Source: an uncultured Aquimonas sp.
Lineage (GTDB): Bacteria > Pseudomonadota > Gammaproteobacteria > Xanthomonadales > Xanthomonadaceae
DNA: 30,664 bases
Assembly (NCBI GenBank): GCA_946481615.1
Contig: CAMLOR010000014.1
Location: 1 to 30,664 of the forward strand
Direction: 5' to 3'
The notes beneath the pieces were generated by a model. The model did not search any database, had not been told where the DNA came from, and was given only the letters and a program-made list of their open reading frames with translations. The translations under genes were made by a program, and so were the position numbers. Below, piece by piece: positions 1-10,415 of the stretch; positions within the stretch are counted from its first letter, which is position 1; the number at the start of each line of letters is the position of its first letter.

Positions 1-1658
1 CCTTCCTGCTCGTCCTCTGGCTGGTGCTGGCCTTCTTCCTGTGGGACGCCTGGCAGAAGGACTACGCCTCGCCGCGCCCGGACGTGGCCGACACGCCGGC
101 CGCTCCGTCCGTCGGCGATGACCGCCCTGCCGTTCCGGCCGCGCCCGCCGCCGGCGACGATGCGAGCGTGCCGAGCGTTGCGCCTGCCTCGGACGCGGGC
201 GCCACGAGCGCCGCGCCCGCCGTCGTGCTCGAGAACGACGTGCTGCGCGTCACCATCGATGGCCGTGGCGGCACGCTGTTGTCGAGCGACCTGCTCCGTT
301 ATTCCGCCACCGCCGATGCCGACAGCGCTCCGGTGCAGCTGCTGAGCCAGGATCCGGCGCATTGGTTCGTGGCGCAGACGGGCTGGGTCAGCGCGAAGGG
401 CGAAGCCCCGGCGCACGACGCGGCTTTCCGCGCCGAAACCGGCTCGCAGGCGCTGGCCGAAGGCAGCGACGCGGTGGCGTCGAGCTTCACCTGGAGCGGG
501 GCCAGTGGCCTCAGCGTGCGCCGCACCTATCGCCTCGAGCGCGGTTCCTACGTGCTCGAGGTGACCGACGAAATCACCAACGCCGGCGGCACGCCGTGGC
601 AAGGCCACGCGTATCGCCAGCTGCAGCGCGTGCCGCCGCCGTCGAAGGGCGGCGGCATGACCAATCCCGAGGCCTACAGTTTCGTGGGCGCCGCGTACTA
701 CAGCCCCCAGGACAAGTTCGAAAAGCTCGCCTTCGACGACTTCTCCGAAGAGCCCGTGCACAAGACCGTCGCCGGCGGCTGGATCGCGATGCTGCAGCAC
801 TACTTCGCCACCGCCTGGATTCCCGCGGCCGACGACAGCAACGAGTTCAGCACCGACGTGCAGCGCGGCCGCTTCCTGATCCGTACCGTCGGTCCTGCCG
901 TGAGCGTGGCGCCGGGCGCCAGCGCCACGAGCGGCGCGCGTCTCTATGCCGGTCCCAAGCTGCGCGAAAGCCTCGAAGCCATCACTCCGGGTCTCGGACT
1001 GACCCTCGACTACGGCATCTTCACCGTCATTTCGCAGCCGCTGCACTGGCTGCTCGCGCAGTTGCATGCGCTCACCGGCAACTGGGGCTGGGCCATCGTG
1101 CTGCTGGTGGTGCTGATCAAGGGCGCGCTCTTCAAGTTGTCGGAAGCGCAGTACAAGAGCTTCGCCAAGATGCGCCGCATCGGTCCGCGCATCGAAGCGC
1201 TGAAGGAACGCTACGGCGACGACCGCCAGAAGTTCCAGATGGCGCAGATGGAGCTGTTCAAGAAAGAGAAGATCAACCCGCTCGGCGGCTGTCTGCCGAT
1301 GCTGGTGCAGATCCCGGTGTTCATCGCGCTGTACTGGGTGCTGCTCGAATCCGTGGAGCTGCGCCACGCGCCTTGGATCCTGTGGATCGACAATCTGACC
1401 GCGCCCGATCCGTATTTCGTGCTGCCGGCGATCAACCTGCTCACCATGTGGGCGACGCAGAAACTGTCGCCCTCGCCCGGCATGGATCCGCTGCAGAAGA
1501 AGATGATGCAGGTGATGCCGCTGGTGTTCGGCGTGATGTTCGCCTTCTTCCCGGCGGGCCTGGTGCTGTACTGGGCCACCAACGGTGCGCTCGGTCTGCT
1601 GCAGCAGTGGGTGATCACGCGCCGCCACGGCGAGCCGGCCGTCGCCAAGCCGGCCTGA
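1..1658 (+). CDS. yidC: Membrane protein insertase YidC (5' end missing)
   Basis: YidC inserts and folds inner-membrane proteins, with or without the Sec translocon. The frame is already open at the left edge, and the first residues ([14 protein letters not shown]) are the N-terminal membrane segment, so the true start lies a short way upstream; the GTG at 24 is not the start. A Pro/Ala-rich linker is followed by the large periplasmic domain (about bases 220-1000), then the conserved five-helix core with [24 protein letters not shown] and [12 protein letters not shown]. The codon at 1119-1121 gives Lys where E. coli YidC has the groove Arg366; as I recall, Xanthomonad YidC proteins also have Lys there. 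The TGA at 1656-1658 is followed by a terminator-like hairpin and then mnmE, the usual order near a replication origin. Confidence 0.97.
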   Translation, partial: FLLVLWLVLAFFLWDAWQKDYASPRPDVADTPAAPSVGDDRPAVPAAPAAGDDASVPSVAPASDAGATSAAPAVVLENDVLRVTIDGRGGTLLSSDLLRYSATADADSAPVQLLSQDPAHWFVAQTGWVSAKGEAPAHDAAFRAETGSQALAEGSDAVASSFTWSGASGLSVRRTYRLERGSYVLEVTDEITNAGGTPWQGHAYRQLQRVPPPSKGGGMTNPEAYSFVGAAYYSPQDKFEKLAFDDFSEEPVHKTVAGGWIAMLQHYFATAWIPAADDSNEFSTDVQRGRFLIRTVGPAVSVAPGASATSGARLYAGPKLRESLEAITPGLGLTLDYGIFTVISQPLHWLLAQLHALTGNWGWAIVLLVVLIKGALFKLSEAQYKSFAKMRRIGPRIEALKERYGDDRQKFQMAQMELFKKEKINPLGGCLPMLVQIPVFIALYWVLLESVELRHAPWILWIDNLTAPDPYFVLPAINLLTMWATQKLSPSPGMDPLQKKMMQVMPLVFGVMFAFFPAGLVLYWATNGALGLLQQWVITRRHGEPAVAKPA

Positions 1659-1679
1659 TCGCCGCCCGCATCGCATGCT

Positions 1680-1705
1680 CGACGGCCCGCTTCGGCGGGC
1701 CGTCG
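1680..1705 (+). terminator. Hairpin between yidC and mnmE, terminator-like
   Basis: A perfect 11-bp GC-rich stem (1680-1690 with 1695-1705) closes on a TTCG tetraloop, 21 bases after the yidC stop. The U-tract is poor (GTCGTTT), so it may terminate only partly or act in mRNA stability. It also overlaps where the -35 region of mnmE would be. Confidence 0.6.
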
Positions 1706-1722
1706 TCGTTTGCGGTGCCGCG

Positions 1723-1734
1723 TATCATCCGGGC
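1723..1734 (+). promoter_or_regulatory. Leaderless-type -10 element of mnmE
   Basis: TATCAT at 1723-1728 is a good -10 hexamer and is followed by exactly six bases before the mnmE ATG at 1735. No Shine-Dalgarno sequence is visible. Transcription would start at or beside the A of the start codon, giving a leaderless mRNA. No convincing -35 is seen. Inference from spacing only. Confidence 0.4.
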
Positions 1735-3054
1735 ATGACTTCGACCGACACCATCGCAGCGGTCGCCACGCCCGCGGGCGCGGGCGGCGTGGGCATCATC
1801 CGCGTGTCCGGACCGCAGGCGCCGGCGATCGCGCGGACGCTGCTCGGCCGCGCGCCGCGCGCGCGCCATGCGCACTACGCGCGCGTGCGCGATGCGCAGG
1901 GTGAACTGCTCGATCACGCGCTGCTGCTGTTCTTCCCTTCACCCCATTCCTTCACCGGCGAAGACGTGCTCGAACTGCATGGCCACGGCAGCCCGATGCT
2001 GCTGCAGGCGATGACGCGGCGCGTCTGCGAACTGGGCGCGCGGCCGGCGCGCGCCGGTGAGTTCTCCGAGCGCGCCTTCCTCAACGACAAGCTCGACCTG
2101 GCGCAGGCCGAAGCCATCGCCGACGTGATCGCCGCCGGCAGCGAGGCCGCCGCGCGCGCCGCGCTGCGTTCGCTCGACGGCGAATTCTCCAGGCGCGTGA
2201 ACCTCCTGTTCGAGAAGCTCGTCGGGACGCGACTGCACATCGAAGCGGCGATCGATTTTCCCGAGGAGGAGATCGACTTCCTCGGCGACGGCGCGATCGC
2301 CGTGAAGCTCGAAGAAGTGCAGCGCGAACACGCAGCGTTGATGCGCGACGCCGAACGCGGCCAGCGCCTGCGCGACGGGCTGCACGTGGTCATCGTCGGG
2401 CCGCCCAACGCGGGCAAGAGTTCGCTGCTCAACGCGCTGGCGGGATTCGACCGCGCCATCGTCGCCGACGTGCCCGGAACCACTCGCGACCTGCTGCGCG
2501 AAAGCGTGCGGCTCGACGGCATCGAACTCACCCTGGTCGACACCGCCGGCCTGCGCGAAGGCGGCGATGCCATCGAACGCGAAGGCATGCGGCGCGCCCG
2601 CGGCGAACTGCAGCGTGCCGATCTGGCGTTGGCGGTACTGGCCCCCGGCGACGAAGCGCAGATGCCCGCGTTGCGTGCCACGCTGGCCGGCGTGCCGCGC
2701 GTGCTGTGGCTGCACAACAAGGCGGATGTCGCGCCGCGCAGCGCGGACGAAGGGCTCGTGGTCTCGGCCAAGACCGGCGCGGGGCTCGATCGCCTGGTCG
2801 AAGAACTCAAGCGCGCCGCCGGCCTGGGCGAAGGCGCCGAGGGTGCCTTCAGCGCGCGTGCACGCCACGTCGACGCGCTGCGCCGGGTCGGCGAGCATGT
2901 GCAGGGTGCCGCCGCGCATCTGCGCGATCGCGTCGGCGAACTGGCGGCCGAGGAACTGCATCTCGCGCAGCGCGCCCTGGGCGAGATCACCGGCGAGTTC
3001 CGCAGCGACGATCTGCTCGGCCGGATCTTCGCGAGTTTCTGCATCGGGAAGTGA
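1735..3054 (+). CDS. mnmE: tRNA modification GTPase MnmE (TrmE)
   Basis: With MnmG, MnmE makes the 5-carboxymethylaminomethyl group on U34 of certain tRNAs in the cytoplasm. The 439-residue product has the family layout: an N-terminal folate-binding domain starting [23 protein letters not shown], a helical domain split around the G domain, and GTPase motifs G1 GPPNAGKS (222-229), G2 TTRD (about 249), G3 DTAG (269) and G4 NKAD (328). It ends in the CIGK motif whose Cys is required for modification. The ATG at 1735 is chosen because homology starts there; the frame is open back to 1675, but that stretch overlaps the hairpin and is unlike the family. It is downstream of yidC, as in many proteobacteria, probably with its own promoter. 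Confidence 0.97.
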   Translation: MTSTDTIAAVATPAGAGGVGIIRVSGPQAPAIARTLLGRAPRARHAHYARVRDAQGELLDHALLLFFPSPHSFTGEDVLELHGHGSPMLLQAMTRRVCELGARPARAGEFSERAFLNDKLDLAQAEAIADVIAAGSEAAARAALRSLDGEFSRRVNLLFEKLVGTRLHIEAAIDFPEEEIDFLGDGAIAVKLEEVQREHAALMRDAERGQRLRDGLHVVIVGPPNAGKSSLLNALAGFDRAIVADVPGTTRDLLRESVRLDGIELTLVDTAGLREGGDAIEREGMRRARGELQRADLALAVLAPGDEAQMPALRATLAGVPRVLWLHNKADVAPRSADEGLVVSAKTGAGLDRLVEELKRAAGLGEGAEGAFSARARHVDALRRVGEHVQGAAAHLRDRVGELAAEELHLAQRALGEITGEFRSDDLLGRIFASFCIGK

Positions 3055-3432
3055 GCGGTGCCGCAGGCCGGCATCCGGCCCGGCCGCGGAGTAGCGATGG
3101 CGCACCAAGGACGCGGTCCGCATGGGAAACCACCTCCGGCTCCCGAAGACCGCCGCGGCGAACTCTCGCGGTGACCGTTGTCGCCGTGCTCTGCCGCGCT
3201 GGAGGATCCCGCCAGTGCCGCAGCGCCGGCCGGCCGAGCGTAGACCGCAACCCGCCCCGCGCGGCGGGCACTCCCGGGACCGCGAACCGGTCCGCGGACT
3301 TCAACGAAATTTGCACGAATCGACCCGGGACGTCTTGGTGTGACGCCACGGGGCTAGTACCTTTGACAGGGTGGCTCGCCACGGGGAGGGTCGCGCCACG
3401 CCGGCTCACACGTCTTCAGCTTCGGGGAACTC
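3055..3432. other. 378-bp non-coding stretch between mnmE and the TonB-domain lipoprotein gene
   Basis: I see no convincing gene here; the short open frames are Arg/Pro-rich and look like GC-rich noise. The right half is less GC-rich. It contains a TTGACA at 3363-3368 without a -10 at the right distance, and a 10-base direct repeat CGCCACGGGG at 3344-3353 and 3377-3386 (33 bases apart). The promoter of the next gene should lie here. A GGGGA at 3424-3428, four bases before the ATG at 3433, is its ribosome binding site. Confidence 0.5.
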
Positions 3433-4425
3433 ATGAACACTCACGTGCATCCGTCGCCGCGCCTGCCGCTGGCCGCGTTGCTGGCCGTCCTGCTCGCCCT
3501 TGGTCTTTCCGCCTGTTCCGAAGAGGAACCCGCCGCGCCCGCCGCCCCGGCCGCCGGCACCGAACCTGCGCCGGCAGCCCCGGCCGCGACGGCCGAACAG
3601 CCCGCGCCCCCGCCGCCGGTGGAGCTGCCGGCCGACGAAGGCGAGCTGACCAAGCGCGCCGACGCCGCCGTCGATGCGCAGCAGCTGTTCGCGCCGCAGG
3701 GCGCGAATGCCTTCGAGCTCTATCTCAAGGTGGTCGAGGTCAACCCCGAGAACACCTTCGCCAAGAACGCGATCTCCGATCTGTTCCCCTATGCCGTCAT
3801 GCACGTCGAGCAGCGCCTGGCCGCCAACGACACCGCGGAAGCGGCGCGCGTGCTGGCGCTGATGGAGAAGGCCAACGACAAGGCGCCCGCCATGCCGCGC
3901 CTGCGCACCGCGCTGCAGGCGGCCACCGATCGCGCCGCGCGCCAGGCCGCCGAAGAAGAGGCCCGTCTCGCACGCGAGGCCGAAGCCGCTGCTGCCGCCG
4001 CGGCCGCCGCGCAGCAAGCCGCGCAGGCTCCGGCGCCCGCCGCCGCGACGCCTCCGCCGGCCACGACCACCGCACCGCCGCCGCCGGCCCAGCCGGCTCC
4101 GGTCCAGCCCGCGCCGCCGCCACAGGAACCGGCACCCGCGCCGGCCACCGCCGCGCCGCGTGCCGGGCAATTGCCCGCGGTCGTCTCGCAGGTGTCGCCG
4201 CGCTATCCGCCGCTGGCACTGCGCCGCCGCATCGAAGGCTTCGTGGAGCTGAGCTTCACGGTGCAGCCGGACGGCAGCGTCACCGATATCAGCGTGATCG
4301 ACAGCGAGCCGCGCACGCTCTTCAACCGCGAAGCGATCAACGCGATGGAGCGTTGGCGTTTCGCGCCGGGCCCGGCGCCGGTGAAGGGACGGCGGACCTT
4401 CGACTTCAAGCTCGCCGACGAGTGA
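3433..4425 (+). CDS. Lipoprotein with C-terminal TonB domain
   Basis: A 330-residue protein. Residues 11-28 form a lipoprotein signal peptide ending in LSAC, so Cys28 should be lipidated; Ser at +2 (not Asp) suggests sorting to the outer membrane. Then come a Pro/Ala-rich linker, a helical segment (about 70-150) that resembles a TPR/Sel1-type stretch (VVEVNPENTFAKNAISDLF), an Ala/Glu/Arg coiled-coil-like stretch, a second Pro-rich linker, and a TonB_C domain from about residue 245 (SPRYPPLALRRRIEGFVELSFTV ... AINAMERWRFAPG). TonB normally couples ExbBD in the inner membrane to outer-membrane receptors through an N-terminal membrane anchor; here the anchor is replaced by a lipobox. It may be annotated 'energy transducer TonB', but its role is unclear. 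A strong terminator follows and the next gene is convergent, so it is monocistronic. Confidence 0.85.
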   Translation: MNTHVHPSPRLPLAALLAVLLALGLSACSEEEPAAPAAPAAGTEPAPAAPAATAEQPAPPPPVELPADEGELTKRADAAVDAQQLFAPQGANAFELYLKVVEVNPENTFAKNAISDLFPYAVMHVEQRLAANDTAEAARVLALMEKANDKAPAMPRLRTALQAATDRAARQAAEEEARLAREAEAAAAAAAAAQQAAQAPAPAAATPPPATTTAPPPPAQPAPVQPAPPPQEPAPAPATAAPRAGQLPAVVSQVSPRYPPLALRRRIEGFVELSFTVQPDGSVTDISVIDSEPRTLFNREAINAMERWRFAPGPAPVKGRRTFDFKLADE

Positions 4426-4431
4426 TGGAAC

Positions 4432-4464
4432 AAAAAGGCCCGGGAAACCGGGCCTTTTTTTTTT
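4432..4464 (+). terminator. Strong, bidirectional rho-independent terminator
   Basis: A 12-bp stem (4432-4443 with 4448-4459) with a GAAA tetraloop and a run of ten T (4455-4464), seven bases after the lipoprotein stop. The opposite strand also has a short U-run from the five A at 4432-4436, so it can serve the convergent ABC operon. Confidence 0.93.
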
Positions 4465-4475
4465 GCGCCGCGCGC

Positions 4476-4501
4476 CGTCATTCCCGCGGGCGGGAATCCA
4501 G
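4476..4501. repeat. REP-like palindromic element
   Basis: The sequence starts CGTCATTCCCGCG and ends CGGGAATCCAG, with a perfect 8-bp stem ATTCCCGC/GCGGGAAT (4480-4487, 4490-4497). This is the widespread proteobacterial REP type. It sits in the 88-bp gap between two convergent genes, after the terminator. A related inverted pair is at 27821-27905. Confidence 0.8.
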
Positions 4502-4513
4502 GTGCGACCCGGC

Positions 4514-5245
4514 TCAATCGCTGCGCAGGTGCGCCACCACCGCTGCCTCGAGTCCGCCCGGCGATTCCTCCCGCAGCGTCCGTAGCGCGGCCTTGTCCCA
4601 GTCCGCCGCGATACGCCCGTCGAGCAGCAGCACCGCGCGGTCGAGAAAGCGTTCCGCGACTTCCAGTCCATGCGTGGCGAGCAGCACCGCGGCACCGGCA
4701 TCGGCACGCGCCCGCAGTTCCTCCTTGAGCGCGAACGAAGCCAGCGGGTCGAGTCCGTTCATCACCTCGTCGAGCAACAGCAGCGGCGGCGCGCCGAGCA
4801 GCGCGAGCACGACGGCGAGTTTCTGGCGCGTGCCCAACGAGTACTCGCCGACCTCGTTGTCGAGCCAGCGCACCAGGCCCAGGCGCTGCGCCAGCGCGAA
4901 AGCTTCGTCGAGTTCGCCGCGCCCGAGGCCGCGCGCATGCGCCACCAGTTCGATGCATTGCCGCCCGCGCAGGATCGGCGGCAGCCGCTCGGGTTCGACG
5001 GAATAGCCGAACCGGCGTTGCACCTCAACGCGGTCATGCGCGAACTCCAGCCCGTCGATCCGCAGCTTTCCGGCATCGGGCGCGAGCAGGCCGGCGCAGG
5101 CGCGCATCAGCGTGCTCTTGCCCGAGCCGTTCGGTCCGATCAGCCCGACGAGTTCGCCGCGCTCCAGCCGCAGATCCACGCCGCGCAACACGCGGCGATG
5201 GCCGTAGCCCAGCGAAAGGCCGCGCAATTCCAGGCGCGCGCTCAT
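4514..5245 (-). CDS. ABC transporter ATP-binding protein
   Basis: A 243-residue nucleotide-binding subunit. Walker A GPNGSGKS is at 37-44, a degenerate signature YSLGTRQ at 135-141 (the usual form is LSGGQ), Walker B LLLLDE at 155-160 with catalytic Glu160, and the H-loop LATHG has His192. The sequence is of the ABC-2/CcmA exporter type. Its ATG overlaps the stop of the upstream permease gene as ATGA, so the two are translationally coupled and almost surely form one transporter. Substrate unknown. The frame is open far upstream inside the permease gene in another frame; homology and the overlap fix the start at 5245. It ends just before a REP and a shared terminator. Confidence 0.92.
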   Translation of the reverse strand: MSARLELRGLSLGYGHRRVLRGVDLRLERGELVGLIGPNGSGKSTLMRACAGLLAPDAGKLRIDGLEFAHDRVEVQRRFGYSVEPERLPPILRGRQCIELVAHARGLGRGELDEAFALAQRLGLVRWLDNEVGEYSLGTRQKLAVVLALLGAPPLLLLDEVMNGLDPLASFALKEELRARADAGAAVLLATHGLEVAERFLDRAVLLLDGRIAADWDKAALRTLREESPGGLEAAVVAHLRSD

Positions 5246-6426
5246 CGCAGCGCGCGCCGCAGCAACAGGGTCATCTGCACCATCCATAGCGGCAGCGCCG
5301 CGATCGGAAACGCCTGCAACACGCCGACGAGCAGCGCGGCGTGCACGACGAAGGTCAGCGCGATGCGCGCGGGCCGGCGGCGTTCGGCGGCGGCTGCCGC
5401 GAACTGCAGTGCGCCGAAGGCGAACAGCGCGAGCGCCGCGAAGGCTGCCAGCGACGACGTGCCCAGCGCGATCAGCACGCCGGCCACGGCGGCGATCGCG
5501 ACGGCCAGCACCAGGGTCGGCACCGCCCAGGTCGCACGCAGCATTCGTGCCGATGCGATCGGTTGCGCCTCCAGCCAGCGCTGCGCCTGCGGGATCACCG
5601 CCAGACTGCGCCGCCAGGCGCCGGTCAGCAGCGCCAGCGAAATGCCCGCGCCGCCGACCACGAGCAGGGCACCGACGCCGCCACCCATCGGCACCGCCAG
5701 CCAGGCCAATGCGCCCCAGGCCAGCGTGCGGCCGTGCAGCGCCACGCCGCAGGCCAGGCGCTGCCAGCGCCAGAGGCGGCCGGCGCCGTGATCGGCGATC
5801 ACCGAGGACCACGTTTGACGCGAGCGGGCCGAAGCGGCAGCCGCTTGCGTGCGGGATGCCGGTTCGGCTGGCCTGTCGGCCGGCCCGGTGAGCAGCGGTG
5901 CGAGGCGCTTCGCGGCGTCGCCCGCGCCACTGCGCGCACGCCACCACGACAGCGGCCAGGCGAGCAGCAGCGAAGTCGCGATCGCGAAGGCGAGGAAAGC
6001 ATGCGTCCTCGCATCGCCGCCGGACGCCGACAGCAGCATTGCACCGAACGCCGCGAACGCACCGGCCTGCAACAGCACCGCATCGCGCACGCGCCGCCGC
6101 CGCAACGGGCGCGCGACGGGCAGCGCCGCCAGCCAGTCGTGCCGGGCGGCGGCACGCCGCGCGAGCCAGGTCGCCGTGAAGCGCCAGGTCATGAGGGCGA
6201 CGGCCGCCAGCCAGATCGCCGTCGGCCACTGCTGCAAGGATGCCTCGATCGCAGCGCCCCAACCGGCGCGTGAATTCCACACCGGCACGCCGAGCAGCAG
6301 CGCGAGCGCAAGCAGCGCGGCAGCGTGCATGCCCGCCTGCGCGCGCTCGCGGCGCAGGCGCGCCCAGCGGTTGCGCCAGGCGAACCGGAGCTGGGCGCGG
6401 AAAGGATCGAAGGAAGTCGCCGCCAT
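5242..6426 (-). CDS. ABC transporter permease, ABC-2-like, partner of the adjacent ATPase
   Basis: A 394-residue Ala/Leu-rich integral membrane protein with about eight or nine hydrophobic segments, the first near residues 33-50 and the last near 360-385. No known family motif is obvious; assignment rests on hydrophobicity, the ATGA overlap with the ATPase gene and the lack of a solute-binding protein, which together suggest an exporter or membrane-maintenance transporter. The ATG at 6426 (MAATSFDPF) is chosen because earlier candidates lie inside acs. The gap to acs is 32 bases, so it may be cotranscribed with acs, although no clear Shine-Dalgarno precedes it. Confidence 0.75.
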   Translation of the reverse strand: MAATSFDPFRAQLRFAWRNRWARLRRERAQAGMHAAALLALALLLGVPVWNSRAGWGAAIEASLQQWPTAIWLAAVALMTWRFTATWLARRAAARHDWLAALPVARPLRRRRVRDAVLLQAGAFAAFGAMLLSASGGDARTHAFLAFAIATSLLLAWPLSWWRARSGAGDAAKRLAPLLTGPADRPAEPASRTQAAAASARSRQTWSSVIADHGAGRLWRWQRLACGVALHGRTLAWGALAWLAVPMGGGVGALLVVGGAGISLALLTGAWRRSLAVIPQAQRWLEAQPIASARMLRATWAVPTLVLAVAIAAVAGVLIALGTSSLAAFAALALFAFGALQFAAAAAERRRPARIALTFVVHAALLVGVLQAFPIAALPLWMVQMTLLLRRALR

Positions 6427-6458
6427 GCGAGGCGCAGACCGCGCCCGTGCAGCGAGGT

Positions 6459-8405
<1,947 letters not shown>

Positions 8406-8435
8406 CGCAGAACACCTCGGAAGCCGGGACGAAGA

Positions 8436-8457
8436 CAAGTCTAGCGCGCTAGTCTTG
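8436..8457. promoter_or_regulatory. Near-perfect 22-bp palindrome in the acs/symporter divergent promoter
   Basis: The core CTAGCGCGCTAG (8441-8452) is a perfect 12-bp palindrome; the CAAGT and TCTTG arms extend it to 22 bases with one mismatched pair. It lies in the 56-bp gap between divergent starts. Its two ends each give a TANNNT hexamer: TAGTCT on the plus strand (8450-8455, six bases before the symporter ATG) and TAGACT on the minus strand facing acs. It could be an operator or simply a pair of back-to-back -10 elements. Function is inferred. Confidence 0.5.
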
Positions 8458-8461
8458 CCGC

Positions 8462-10081
8462 ATGAGCACGCCCGCCCCGCTGACCGCCGGCCACCGCAAG
8501 GTGATCCTCGCCTCCTCGCTCGGCACCGTGTTCGAGTGGTACGACTTCTATCTCTACGGCGCGCTCGCGGCCATCATCGCCCGGCAGTTCTTCACCCACC
8601 TGGGCGCGACCAGCGGCTTCGTGTTCGCGCTGCTCGCCTTCGCCGCCGGCTTCGCGGTGCGGCCGCTCGGCGCGCTGGTGTTCGGCCGCCTGGGCGACCG
8701 CATCGGGCGCAAGCACACCTTCCTCGTCACCATCGTGATCATGGGCCTGTCGACCTTCCTGGTCGGCGTGCTGCCAGGCTACGGGACGCTGGGCCTGGCC
8801 GCGCCCATCGCGCTGGTGACGCTGCGTCTGCTGCAGGGCCTGGCGCTCGGTGGCGAATACGGGGGCGCCGCCACCTACGTGGCCGAACACGCGCCGCCCG
8901 GCAAGCGCGGGCTGTACACGAGTTTCATCCAGACCACCGCGACGCTCGGGCTGTTCCTCTCGCTGCTCGTCATCCTCGGCGTGCGCCTGTACCTCGGCAA
9001 CGAAGCCTTCGAGGCCTGGGGCTGGCGCATCCCGTTCCTGCTCTCGGCCGTGCTGCTCGGCGTGTCGGTGTGGATCCGCCTGCAGTTGGCGGAGTCGCCG
9101 CTGTTCGCGGAAATGAAAGCGCAGGGCAAGACCTCGCAGGCACCGATCACCGAGAGCTTCCTCACGCGCAACGGGCGCATCGCGCTGCTCGCCCTGCTCG
9201 GCGCCACCGCAGGCCAGGCCGTCGTGTGGTACGCGGGTCAGTTCTACGCGCTGTTCTTCCTGACGCAGACGCTGCGCGTCGAGGCCGTGACTGCCAACCT
9301 GCTGGTCGCCGCCGCGCTGGTCATCGGCACGCCGTTCTTCATCGTGTTCGGCGCGCTTTCCGACCGCGTCGGCCGCAAACCCATCGTGATGGCCGGCTGC
9401 CTGCTCGCCGCGCTCACCTATTTCCCGATCTTCAAGGCGATGACGCACTACGCCAATCCGGCCATCGCTGCGGCGGCCGCCGCGAGCCCCGTGGTGGTGA
9501 GCGCCGATCCGGATGGCTGCAGCTTCCAGTTCAACCCGGTCGGCACCACGCAGTTCACCAGCTCCTGCGACAACGCCAAGGCGGCGCTCGCCAAGGGCGG
9601 CATTCCCTACCGCAACGAAGCGGCGCCGGCGGGTACGAAGGCGGAGGTGCGCATCGGCGACACGGTGGTGACTTCCTACGAGGGCACCGACGGCGCCGCG
9701 GATTTCACCGCGCGACTGCAGACCGCGCTCGCGACCGCCGGCTATCCCGCCAAGGCCGATCCCGCGCGCATCGACACCCCGATGGTGTTGCTGCTGCTCG
9801 TGGTTCTGGTGCTGTACGTGACCATGGTCTACGGCCCGATCGCAGCCTGGCTCGTCGAACTCTTCCCGACCCGCATCCGCTACACATCGATGTCGCTGCC
9901 GTACCACATCGGCAACGGCTGGTTCGGCGGCTTCCTACCCACTACCGCCTTCGCGATGGTGGCCGCCACGGGCGACATCTACTACGGCCTCTGGTATCCC
10001 GTCGTCGTCGCGCTGATGAGTTTCGTCGTGGGTTCGCTGTTCCTGCGCGAGACCAAGGACGTAGATATCCGCGCGGACTGA
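8462..10081 (+). CDS. MFS transporter, metabolite:H+ symporter (MHS) type
   Basis: A 539-residue inner-membrane symporter. The N-terminus ([23 protein letters not shown]), the loop 2-3 motif [14 protein letters not shown] and the later [11 protein letters not shown] are typical of the MHS/ProP-like group, which moves organic acids or compatible solutes with protons. It is longer than the usual 430-440 residues because of an insert at about residues 325-438, hydrophilic, with two Cys (DGCSF and SSCDN). I recall similar long members among proteobacteria. Divergence from acs suggests acetate or another short carboxylate as substrate, which is inference. The ATG at 8462 has no Shine-Dalgarno but a TAGTCT six bases before it. 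Confidence 0.88.
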   Translation: MSTPAPLTAGHRKVILASSLGTVFEWYDFYLYGALAAIIARQFFTHLGATSGFVFALLAFAAGFAVRPLGALVFGRLGDRIGRKHTFLVTIVIMGLSTFLVGVLPGYGTLGLAAPIALVTLRLLQGLALGGEYGGAATYVAEHAPPGKRGLYTSFIQTTATLGLFLSLLVILGVRLYLGNEAFEAWGWRIPFLLSAVLLGVSVWIRLQLAESPLFAEMKAQGKTSQAPITESFLTRNGRIALLALLGATAGQAVVWYAGQFYALFFLTQTLRVEAVTANLLVAAALVIGTPFFIVFGALSDRVGRKPIVMAGCLLAALTYFPIFKAMTHYANPAIAAAAAASPVVVSADPDGCSFQFNPVGTTQFTSSCDNAKAALAKGGIPYRNEAAPAGTKAEVRIGDTVVTSYEGTDGAADFTARLQTALATAGYPAKADPARIDTPMVLLLLVVLVLYVTMVYGPIAAWLVELFPTRIRYTSMSLPYHIGNGWFGGFLPTTAFAMVAATGDIYYGLWYPVVVALMSFVVGSLFLRETKDVDIRAD

Positions 10082-10160
10082 GCGCGCTCGTCGACCAGGC
10101 AAATATATTGGGTGCTCTTCCGCCGTTGGATCGACGTACCCTGCAAGCGTCGATGAAGCA
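10082..10160. other. Short gap between convergent genes
   Basis: 79 bp between the symporter stop and the GlsB-like gene stop. It has a short AT-rich patch (AAATATATT, about 10102-10110) but no clear terminator hairpin with a T-run. Confidence 0.4.
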
Positions 10161-10415
10161 CTAGCGCCGCCGGATCAACCCCAGCAGGAACAACAAGATC
10201 ACGGCGCCGATGAACGCGCGCAGGATGCTGCCGAGCAGGCCGCCGGCGATCGAAACCCCGAGCTTGCCCAGCACCCAGGCGCCGACGAAGGCGCCGAGGA
10301 TGCCGATGACGATGTTGCCGAGCACGCCCAGGCCGCGGCCTTTCATGACCAGCGCCGCCAGCCAGCCGGCGATGGCGCCGACCAGCGCCAGGATCAGCAG
10401 GCTTTCGAGCGTCAT
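10161..10415 (-). CDS. GlsB/YeaQ/YmgE family stress-response membrane protein
   Basis: An 84-residue protein with three hydrophobic segments and the family's Gly-rich pattern: IAGWLAALVMKGRGLGVLGNIVIGILGAFVGAWVLG, then a C-terminal helix ending LGLIRRR. Known members (E. coli YeaQ/YmgE, transglycosylase-associated proteins) are small inner-membrane proteins of unclear function linked to stress. Its ATG overlaps the TGA of the upstream 109-aa gene as ATGA, so the two form an operon. It is convergent with the MHS transporter gene. Confidence 0.9.
   Translation of the reverse strand: MTLESLLILALVGAIAGWLAALVMKGRGLGVLGNIVIGILGAFVGAWVLGKLGVSIAGGLLGSILRAFIGAVILLFLLGLIRRR

Noticed and set aside
1675..1734. 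Upstream extension of mnmE by 20 codons
   Set aside because: It would run through the yidC hairpin and does not resemble MnmE; ATG 1735 begins the conserved sequence.
3363..3368. TTGACA as a -35 box for the TonB-domain lipoprotein
   Set aside because: No -10-like hexamer 16-18 bases downstream; listed only as part of the gap.
2706..5006. Open frame of 766 codons on the plus strand
   Set aside because: Overlaps mnmE, the lipoprotein and the ABC genes in the wrong frame; Arg-rich noise.
8406..8438. Longer acs start at 8438
   Set aside because: No ribosome binding site and no family similarity; AGGTG supports 8405.
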